Positions 56,036-64,000 of a DNA stretch of 64,000 bases are shown one piece after another. Both the position numbers and the translations under genes were made by a program. Under the pieces are notes generated by a model. It worked only from the letters and a program-made list of their open reading frames with translations, searched no databases and was not told the DNA's origin. Each line of letters starts with the position of its first letter. The first letter of the stretch is position 1. The stretch comes from Arcuatula senhousia (lineage: Eukaryota > Mollusca > Bivalvia > Mytilida > Mytilidae): the NCBI GenBank assembly GCA_963971305.1, contig OZ020314.1, positions 2,604,001-2,668,000 on the forward strand, given 5' to 3'.

Positions 56036-58411
56036 TAAAATTCAAATTCTTTATTCAGCCCAATTAGAGGGGCCCATTGAGGGCATATAAATCAATACAT
56101 GTATACAAACAAGACATATTTTACAATGATTATGTTGATTGGACATAAAAACAAATAAATATTGAAGAACAATAATGTGAGTCAGTCAGGACAAAGAGGG
56201 ATAACTCTACACGAATTATGATCTTTTCTAATCAGGGATATCAGTAATAGGTATTTACTAAATTGTATATCTATATGGAAAGAGGGATAACTCTAATTGC
56301 CAAGAGAAGAAAAAAACAATTCATGTATAAAAAATGCGACAAAGAACTGGTGACAACTAAGTTTTGTTTTGGTTTTTTTTTTATAAATAAGTTTCACTTA
56401 AGCAAATATTTAGCTCTCAATGCATAAAATGAGGATAGCAATTCACATAATATAGAGTTAAAATGAAGGCTATCGTTCGACATGAACCAAATAAGCAGAT
56501 TGCTATCAGATATTTGGGATAAATATGGGTATTTTTTTAATAATTCATCCAGAAAGGTTTTTCTTTGGTTATTATAAAGGGTACATTTAAATAAAAAATG
56601 TTCTTCGTTTTCAACCGAGTTCATTGAGCAAAACTGGCATGTTCTCTCTGATCTTGGCAGTGTTATACTTTTCCCATGTTCATCAATTTTTCGCTCATAA
56701 CGGCCTCTCTCTATGCGGAGACAGTGATTGCTTATTCTAAATCTAGTTAAAATTACTCTCTTATCTCTGTTCTTCATATTGAGGTAATCTTCAAAAGTGA
56801 AAGCATATTTAAATTTAAAGTAGTTGCTTAATTTACTGTGATCATCTCTTTTTAATAAGTCTCTTTGATGGCTCCAATATGTTAAAAAAATCAGTTTTGA
56901 TATTTTTTTTAAGTAAAATTTTGAATTTATTTTTACTGAGTTTTTTACAAAGTGCTAAATTTAGTCCAAGTTTTTCACTAAAAAACTTAATATTTGCATA
57001 CCATGATTGATAAGCCATAGCTTTATCAGAGGAGCTTTCAATATAAGCATCACTTAAGAGATCAGTGGGGGAGTTTTCAAGGCGGTGCCAATACATAAAT
57101 ATTTGAGTTACTATGTTAATATATAAAGGAAATCTACCTAGCTCTGATATAACTCCAATATTTGTGCAATTTTTTGAGACACCAAGAATGTACTTGCAAA
57201 ATTTAAGATTTAATTTATCAGGTTCCCAATCTTTGAAAATTTCAAAAAGATGCATGGCTCTTCTTTTTGGAGTCAAATTTAACATACCCCATATTTCACA
57301 GCCATATAAAGCTATTGGTTTGATGGTGTGATCGAATATATGAAGTAAGGTCTTAATTGATGGAGAACATGATTTAATGTTTTTGTAAAATTTAAAAGAG
57401 GCCTTTAGTCCTTTATCATATATATTTTTTTAGCAGCATTAAATTTTCCAGTATTAGTAAGAACTAGTCCTAAGTATTTATAGAATTTCACACATTCTAT
57501 TCTGTTTGCACCTATATTAAATTCATCTGACAGTAGTCTCCCATTTTTATTAAAGATTATAATTTGTGTTTTCTTTGTGTTTATTTCAAGACACCAGTCA
57601 TTACAGTATTGGTATAAAATATTAAGTTGGGTTTGTAACCCCTTTTTATTATCTGAAAATAACACCAGATCATCCGCATAGAGAAGGCAAGGTATACATT
57701 TATTATTTAATTGTAAACAGTCACATTTGTCCTCTAAAGCTTTGGGCAAATCGTTTATGAAAAATTTAAACAGGTTAGGACTTAAAACATCCCCTTGACG
57801 GACTCCAACTTTGGAGCTAAAAAAATCAGTTATTTTATTATCTACCCTCACACAAAGTCTGTCATTGTTATACATACTATTTAGAATTCTATAGAAAAAA
57901 CCATCAATATTTCCCTCTAACAGTTTTAACATGATACCAACATGAAGCACTTTGTCAAAGGCTTTACGAAAGTCCACAAAACATGTATATACTTTTTTGC
58001 TACCACAATTTAAATATTTATCAATAATGCATTTTAGAACAAAGACGTGATCCGAAGTCCTGGAATTCTTAGAGAACCCAATTTGAGTTTGATGTATAAT
58101 CTCGTTTTCAGACAAAAAATTATCAAGTCTGGTGTTTAAAATAATGTTAAACAGTTTGCCAATACTATTATTGATTGCTATTCCTCTATAATTTTCAGGT
58201 TTGTTGGGGTCTTCAGATTTGTACAAAGGGCATATAAAACTTTGAGACCAAGACTTCGGATAGTGACCACATCTAAATATTGCATTGAAAAGTTTTAGAA
58301 AACATGGGACCATGTGGGATTGTGACACTTTCAGCATTTCATTACTTATGTTGTCCAATCCAGGACTCTTTCCAGATTTGAGCTTTTTCAAAGCCTTTTG
58401 TAATTCAGACA
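56036..58411 (-). mobile_element. LINE copy 5, 5'-truncated, different subfamily
   Basis: Minus orientation. The 3' end lies at 56036 (GAATAAAGAATTTGAATTTT in the sense strand). The 3' UTR lacks the seven-copy structured motif but has GAAAGAGGGATAACTCTA-like sequence twice (56196, 56278). The 5' truncation joins minisatellite at about 58411. Confidence 0.85.
56394..58411 (-). pseudogene. LINE 5 ORF2: RT and C-terminal region with two frame breaks
   Basis: From the truncation: MSELQKALKKLKSGKSPGLD, then RT blocks SFICPLYKSEDPNKPENYRG, CFVDFRKAFDKV, VGVRQGDVLSPNLFKFFIND, LLYADDLVLFSD, thumb KTQIIIFNKNGR. The first break is at a TA run (about 57418-57428) that looks like 2-bp slippage. The frame continues KFCKYILGVSKNCTNIGVIS, SELGRFPLY..., with a second break near 56842-56870. 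The end is RFRISNHCLRIERGRYE, then CQFCSMNSVENEEHFLFKC. It is more diverged from copies 1 and 4 than they are from each other. Confidence 0.82.
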
Positions 58412-59172
58412 TATAGATGTAGAGACCCTGGCTATAGAAGTTTAGACCCGGGTGATTGATGTTTAGACCCTGGTGATTGATGTAGAGACCCTGGTTAAAG
58501 ATGTAGAGACCCTGGTTAAAGATGTAGAGACCCTGGTTAAAGATGTAGAGACCCTGGTGATAGATGTATAGACCCTTGTGATAGATGTTGAGAACCTGGT
58601 GATAGATGTAGAGACCATTGTTATAGATGTATAGACCCTGGTGATAGATGTTTAGAACCTGGTGATAATTGTAGAGACCCTGGTGATAGATGTATAGATC
58701 CTGGTGATAGATGAAGAGACCCTGGTTAAAGATGTAGAGACACTGGTGATACATGTATAGACCCTTGTGATAGATGTTGAGAACCTGGTGATAGATGTAT
58801 AGATCCTGGTGATAGATTACGGACCCTGGTGATAGATGTATAGACCCTGGTGATAGATGTGTAGACCCTGATGATAGATGTATAGACCTTGGTGATAGTC
58901 GTAAAGACCCTGAAGATAGATGTAGAGACCCTTGTTATAGATGTATAGACCCTGGTGATAGATGTATAGATCCTGGTGATAGATGTATAGACCCTAGTGA
59001 TAGATGTACGGACCCTGGTGATAGATTATGGACCCTGGTGATAGATGTATAGACCCTGGTGATAGATGTACGGACCCTGGTGATAGATGTATGGACCCTG
59101 GTGATAGATGTATGGACCCTGGGGATAGATGTATAGACCCTGGTGATAGATGTATGGACTCTGGTGATAGAT
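58412..59172 (-). repeat. 21-bp minisatellite, right block 2 (inverted)
   Basis: About 36 units, GACCCTGGTGATAGATGTA orientation, with some degenerate TTAAAGATGTAGAGACCCTG units near 58490-58550. Confidence 0.92.
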
Positions 59173-59257
59173 ATAAGATATTTATTTGCCAATTATGGTC
59201 CCACAGGGGGCTATTACAATTATAAACAATCATGATTTCAAACATACATAGACATAT
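59173..59257 (-). mobile_element. 85-bp LINE 3'-end insertion with a preserved empty site
   Basis: In the sense (minus) strand it reads AGCCCCCTGTGGGACCATAA, TTGGCAAATAAATATCTTAT, the GCCC..GGGNCC..ATTGG..AATAAA pattern shared by the other LINE ends here. The duplicated array segment at 61572-61592 has the same flanks without these 85 bp, which defines the insertion exactly. Confidence 0.8.
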
Positions 59258-62163
59258 GTTGAGACCCTCGTGATAGATGTCGAGATCCTGGACCCTTGTG
59301 ATAGATGTATGGACCCTGGTGATAGATGTAGAGACCCTGGTGATTGATGTATAGACCCTGGAAATAGATGTAGAGACCCTGGTGATAGATGTAGAGACCC
59401 TGGTGATAGATGTAGAAACCCAGGTGATAGATGTTATGACCCTGGTGATTGATGTATGGACCCTGGTGATGAGTGTAGAGACCCTGGTGATTAATGTACT
59501 GACCATGGTGATAGATGTAGAGACCCCGGTTATAGATGTAGAGACCCTGGCTATAGATGTAGAGACCCTGGTGATAGATGTTTAGACCCTGGTGATTGAT
59601 GTTAAGACCCTGGTGATTGATGTAGAGACCCTGGTTATAGATGAAGAGACCCTGGTGATAGATGTATAGACCCTGGTTATAGATGTAGAGACCTTTCTGA
59701 TAGATGTGTAGACCTTGGTGATAGGTGTTGAGAACCTGGTGATAGATGTAGAGACCCTGTTGATAGATGTTTAGACCCTGGTGATTGATGTATAAACCCT
59801 GGTGATAGATGTGTAGATCCTGGTGATAGATGAATAAAGACCCTGGTGATAGATTATGGACCTTAGTGAAAGATGTATGGACCCTGGTGATAGATGTATA
59901 GACCCTGGTGATAGATGTTTAGACCCTGTTGATAGATGTTTAGACCCCGGTGATAGACGTAGAGCCCTAGTGATAGATGTATAGATCCTTGTGATAGATG
60001 TAGAGACCCTGGTCATAGATGTAGAGACCCTGGTGATAGATGTAGAGACCCTGGTGACAGATATATAGACCCTGGTGATAATATGTATAGATCCTTGTAA
60101 TAGATGTAGAGACCCTGGTGATAGACGTAGAGCCCTTGTGATAGATGTATGGACCCTGGTGATAGATGTATTGGCCCTGGTGATAGATGTATGAACCCTG
60201 GTGATAGATGTAGAGACCCTTGTGATAGATGTAGAGACCCTGGTGATAGATGTAGAGACCCTGGTGATAGATGAAGAAACCCAGGTGATAGATGTTATGA
60301 CCCTGGTGATTGATGTATTGACCCTGGTGATGAGTGTAGAGACCCTGGTGGTTGATGTACTGACCATGGTGATAGATGTAGAGACCCTGGTTATAGATCT
60401 ACAGACCCTGGCTATAGATGTAGAGACCCTGGTGATATATGTTTAGACCCTGGTGATTGATGTTTAGACCCTGTTGATTGATGTTTAGACCCTGGTGATT
60501 GATGTAGAGACCCTGGTTATAGATGTAGAGACCTTTGTGATAGATGTATAGACCCTGGTGATAGGTGTTGAGAACCTGGTGATAGATGTAGAGACCCTGT
60601 TGATAGATGTATAGACCCTGGTGATAGGTGTTGAGACCCTATTCATAGATGTTTAGACCCTGGTGATTGATGTTTAAACCCTGGTGATAGATGTATAGAT
60701 CCTGGTGATAGATGAATAGAGACCCTGGTGATAGATTATGGACCTTAGTGAAAGATGTATGGACCCTGGTGATAGATGTATAGACCCTGGTGATAGATGT
60801 TTAGACCCTGTTGATAGATGTTTAGACCCTGATGATAGACGTAGAGCCCTAGTGATAGATGTATAGATCCTTGTGATAGATGTAGAGACCCTGGTTATAG
60901 ATGTAGAGACCCTGGTGATAGATATAGAGACCCTGGTGACAGATGTATAGACCCTGGTGATACTATAGATCCTTGTAATAGATGTAGAGACCCTGGTTAT
61001 AGATGTAGAGACCCTGGCTATAGATGTAGAGACCCTGGTTATAGATGTAGAGACCCTGGTGATAGATGTTTAGACCCTGTTGATTGATGTTTAGACCCTG
61101 GTGATTGATGTAGAGACCCTGGTGATAGATGTATGGACCCTGGTGATAGGTGTTGAGAACCTGGTGATAGATGTAGAGACCCTGTTGATAGATGTATAGA
61201 CCCTGGTATTAGGTGTTGAGACCCTGATGATAGATGTACAGACCCTGGTGATAGATGTATAGACCCTGGTGATAGATGTAGAGACCCTTGTTATAGATGT
61301 ATAGACCCTGGTGATAGATGTTTAGACCCTGGTGATTGATGTTTAGACCCTGGTGATAGATGTAGAGACCATGGTGATAGATGTATAGATCCTGGTGATA
61401 GATGTATAGACCCTAGTGATAGATGTACGGACCCTGGTGATAGATTATGGACCCTGGTGATAGATGTATAGACCCTGGTGATAGATGTACGGACCCTGGT
61501 GATAGATGTATGGACCCTGGTGATAGATGTATGGACCCTGGGGATAGATGTATAGACCCTGGTGATAGATGTATGGACTCTGGTGATAGATGTTGAGACC
61601 CTCGTGATAGATGTCGAAATCCTGGACCCTTGTGATAGATGTATGGACCCTGGTGATAGATGTAGAGACCCTGGTGATTGATGTATAGACCCTGGAAATA
61701 GATGTAGAGACCCTGGTGATAGATGTAGAGACCCTGGTGATAGATGTAGAAACCCAGGTGATAGATGTTATGACCCTGGTGATTGATGTATGGACCCTGG
61801 TGATGAGTGTAGAGATCCTGGTGATTAATGTATTGACCATGGTGGTAGATGTAGAGACACCGGTTATAGATGTAGAGACCCTGGCTATAGATGTAGAGAC
61901 CCTGGTGATAGATGTTTAGACCCTGGTGATTGATGTTAAGACCCTGGTGATTGATGTAGAGACCCTGGTTATAGATGAAGAGACCCTGGTGATAGATGTA
62001 TATACCCTGGTGATATATGTTGAGAACCTGGTAATAGATGTACAGAACCTGGTGATAGGTGTTGAGACCCTAGTCATAGATGTTTAGACCCTAGTGATTG
62101 ATGTTTAAACCCTGGTGATAGATGTATAGATCCTGGTGATAGATGTATGGACCCTGGTGATAG
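59258..62163 (-). repeat. 21-bp minisatellite, right block 3 (inverted)
   Basis: About 138 units. A block of about 0.9 kb (58950-59640 region) recurs 2,334-2,419 bp later (61440-61980). The block near 59690-60110 recurs near 60520-60980. ORFs of 70-200 codons (VIDVETL or SITRVST periods) are by-products. Confidence 0.93.
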
Positions 62164-62763
62164 AAATAAAGTGCCGTTTGTTTTCCTCCTGATGTTATGT
62201 TCCTCTTCTTAAACCGAGTCATCATGTTTACGGCTGACAGCGTTAATTTCTATCTCTCCAATGAGTTCAGATAATGGTTTATTATGGTCAGGGCAACTAT
62301 TTTTATTTTCGGAAAATCGGAAAATATTTTTTTCAGCTAAAACACTACATATTGCCTTATTTTTTCAAAGCACTGACCTCTCTGTTTACTTGATTTTTGC
62401 ATCCTGACATTTTTATTGACACGGAGTATAAGCAATGTTTTTTTATCACGTATCCTATTTAAATATTTTTTCAGCATTTTAAAACCTCACCCTCTCCCCC
62501 CTTTTAAAGGTAAATGATCGTTCCCATAGTTAATCTACCCCAAAAAGAACGGTTAGATTTTTTAAAATCCAAAATTGAAATGGCGATTTCAAAATAAACA
62601 ATTAAATTTATTGATATCATTAAAGATATTTATAAATAGATCCATATCAATGGTACAGAAGATCGAAAAGTGAAAGTAGCGATTTGACGTCACATTCGCG
62701 CATGCGCATTGCCTGGTGATTTTCCTGGTGACGAAATGCTAAAGTATTATAATATTATACCTC
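62164..62763 (-). repeat. Right unique TIR arm of the 24.7-kb element
   Basis: Inverted copy of 38047-38740. It starts AATAAAGTGCCG next to the minisatellite and ends at ATTATACCTC, followed by GTACATT. It carries TGACGTCA (62685-62692), GCGCATGCGC (62698-62707) and CCTGGTGA twice at the tip. It lacks the internal partial duplication found on the left. Confidence 0.9.
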
Positions 62764-62770
62764 GTACATT
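62764..62770. repeat. Right 7-bp target-site duplication of the 24.7-kb element
   Basis: GTACATT directly after the right terminus; see 38040-38046. Confidence 0.75.
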
Positions 62771-63050
62771 TATTAAAATAGAAATAGCCAGGCATACTCA
62801 TTTTAAAATAAGCCATAAGAAGGAGGTTTGGCGCGCCTTAAAACCTGGTTTAACCCACTATTTCTTTTGAAATGCCTGTACCATGTGTACCTTTGCTATC
62901 TTCAATTTTTTCCGGTGTACTGTCTTCCTTGTTTTGTTTTGTCTTGTCTTCAGATCGGTAATATGTCATTGTCGAGTTCATTGCTTTTCAGGAAAAATCC
63001 CTCAATTAGACAGCAAATACACATGACTTCACCAGTTTTTTAGTCAAACT
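62771..63050. other. Flank of the 24.7-kb element, no gene seen
   Basis: Short frames only; the 71-codon ORF at 62828-63043 has no recognisable features. Confidence 0.35.
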
Positions 63051-63220
63051 GGGGTGCTTTCCATTATGCGGTGACTACCGGTTGAACCGGACAATTTTTG
63101 TTTCGTCACTGGTTCGTCTGGTTTGTATTTTCTTGCAAACCTTTTGCGCCGAACCGGATAATGGAACACGAATCTGAGGTTCAACTGGTGCAAACCGCAT
63201 AATCGGAAGCAGGCCTGGTG
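63046..63220. mobile_element. MITE-like element with imperfect TIRs
   Basis: The left CTGGGGTGCTTTCCATTATG, CGGT and the reverse complement of the right end, CAGGCCTGCTTCCGATTATG, CGGT, form TIRs of about 24 bp. GGTTGAACC/GGTTCAACT lies further in. The CTGG/CAGG ends look hAT-like, but no convincing target-site duplication is visible. Confidence 0.5.
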
Positions 63221-63635
63221 TGCTGTCGGGTAGACTTATGCAAAAGGGTTTGTGTGTTAATGAAAACAGTGATATCTTTATAAACGGTAAATAATTCAAT
63301 TGAATAGAAAAATATTATTACATGTGTAGAAAAAATTCCAGAATTAAAGATTCCATTGGTAATTAACAACAAAGCAGTATTTATTTTGATCTATTGCTCT
63401 TTCTTGCCATGCTTGCACCAGAAGTCGTCATGCCCTAAAAAAATTTATAATTAAAGAACTTTTTCCGGGTTCACAAGCCATTACGCGCTATTGTGAAAAC
63501 CAAGTATTTTGTCATTACCTTTATTTTCTATTTACTAATGCTATAAAACAGTCTGATGTAGACAAAGAACACGACGCATAAGTGTCAATAATTTACCATT
63601 TATTTATAACGAACTGACTATAATTACACTCCAGG
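63221..63635. other. Intergenic, no gene seen
   Basis: AT-rich. Short reverse-strand frames overlap the MITE-like element and are not supported. Confidence 0.35.
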
Positions 63636-63644
63636 CCAAACAAT

Positions 63645-63770
63645 TTTTAATTTCTCCACTCTACACCCTGGAGGTGGAGTTGGGTGGAGTTGAGTGGAGA
63701 TGAGTTGAGGCTCCACTTTATAGGGTGGAGACACTCTAATATTATAGTGGAGTGGAGTGGAGAGAGAGTT
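63645..63770. repeat. GGAGTGGAGT-type low-complexity repeat
   Basis: Degenerate tandem GTGGAGTTG/GTGGAGT phrases with an inverted CTCCACTCTACACC at the left edge and CTCCACTTTATAGG inside; could form a local foldback. The rest to 64000 is AT-rich without features. Confidence 0.5.
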
Positions 63771-64000
63771 TTTTTTAGAAAATCAAAACTTAATTGTTTT
63801 GTCAAATGAATTTTATTCTTTTAATTAAGTAATACTTGCAAGTTTGGTTTTATTAAAAGAAAACTAATACTAAATATTGTGCATAATATTTTATGATAAA
63901 AACTTTAAAATAATTTCAATTTATATTATAAATTTATCAAATTATACATGATATGGAGTAATTAATTTTTTATGATACATGAGTAAATTATGATCTTCAA

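Larger units (their letters stand above)
38047..62763. mobile_element. 24.7-kb foldback-like element built from an inverted 21-bp minisatellite
   Basis: The termini GAGGTATAATAT... (38047) and its inverted copy (ending ...ATTATACCTC at 62763) are flanked by a perfect 7-bp TSD. Unique arms of 694 bp (left) and 600 bp (right) are inverted copies. Each arm then continues into the same 21-bp minisatellite, in opposite orientation on the two sides of a centre at about 55514-55608. The left arm totals about 17.5 kb and the right about 7.1 kb. LINE insertions explain part of the asymmetry. No transposase is seen, so it would be non-autonomous. Long inverted arms made of short tandem repeats are the hallmark of foldback (FB/TU-type) elements; the superfamily is not assigned. 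Confidence 0.78.

Overview
The window looks like AT-rich (roughly two-thirds A+T by eye) non-coding DNA from a marine bivalve, most likely a mussel (Mytilus-like). This is inferred from the repeat families, the hammerhead-ribozyme repeats known from mussels, and the near absence of host genes. No species can be proven from the sequence alone. The only convincing host gene is the 3' end of an ankyrin-repeat gene (1-240). Almost everything else is mobile or tandemly repeated DNA.

Layout. 0.2-5.9 kb: 3' flank of the ankyrin gene, a bivalve ~158-bp tandem repeat and a 52-bp satellite with higher-order structure. 6.4-10.3 kb: tandem repeats, a Penelope-type reverse transcriptase relic, a dimeric retrozyme-like repeat with two type I hammerhead motifs 358 bp apart, a 23-codon histone H4 fragment and a TA-flanked MITE. 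10,743-29,275: a complete 18.5-kb Mutator-like element with perfect 63-bp terminal inverted repeats (TIRs), a perfect 9-bp target-site duplication (TSD), one transposase gene (OTU + C2H2 + DDE + SWIM, with one frame break) and two abutting 71-bp and 72-bp satellite arrays. 29.3-38.0 kb: small repeats, two small hypothetical ORFs, a LINE relic, a mariner-like MITE, a 21-bp minisatellite and a 718-bp foldback element with an 8-bp TSD.

38,047-62,763: a 24.7-kb foldback-like element. It has 600-694-bp unique TIR arms, a 7-bp TSD (GTACATT) and a 21-bp minisatellite (core CTATCACCAGGGTC) that runs in one orientation on the left and in the opposite orientation on the right of a centre near 55.56 kb. 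At least four 5'-truncated LINE copies, a duplicated LINE fragment and an 85-bp LINE tail sit inside this minisatellite. Three LINE copies carry, in their 3' UTRs, seven copies of a strongly paired RNA-like motif whose two conserved loop strands stay fixed while the flanking stems covary and appear in circularly permuted order. I know of no name for this motif; it is the best candidate here for something undescribed.

The long ORFs in the 21-bp and 72-bp arrays (up to 468 codons) arise because the units are multiples of three and lack stop codons; I do not treat them as genes. Several apparent ORF starts (at 18143, 32306 and 51033) are TTG codons, so the starts given here are corrected.
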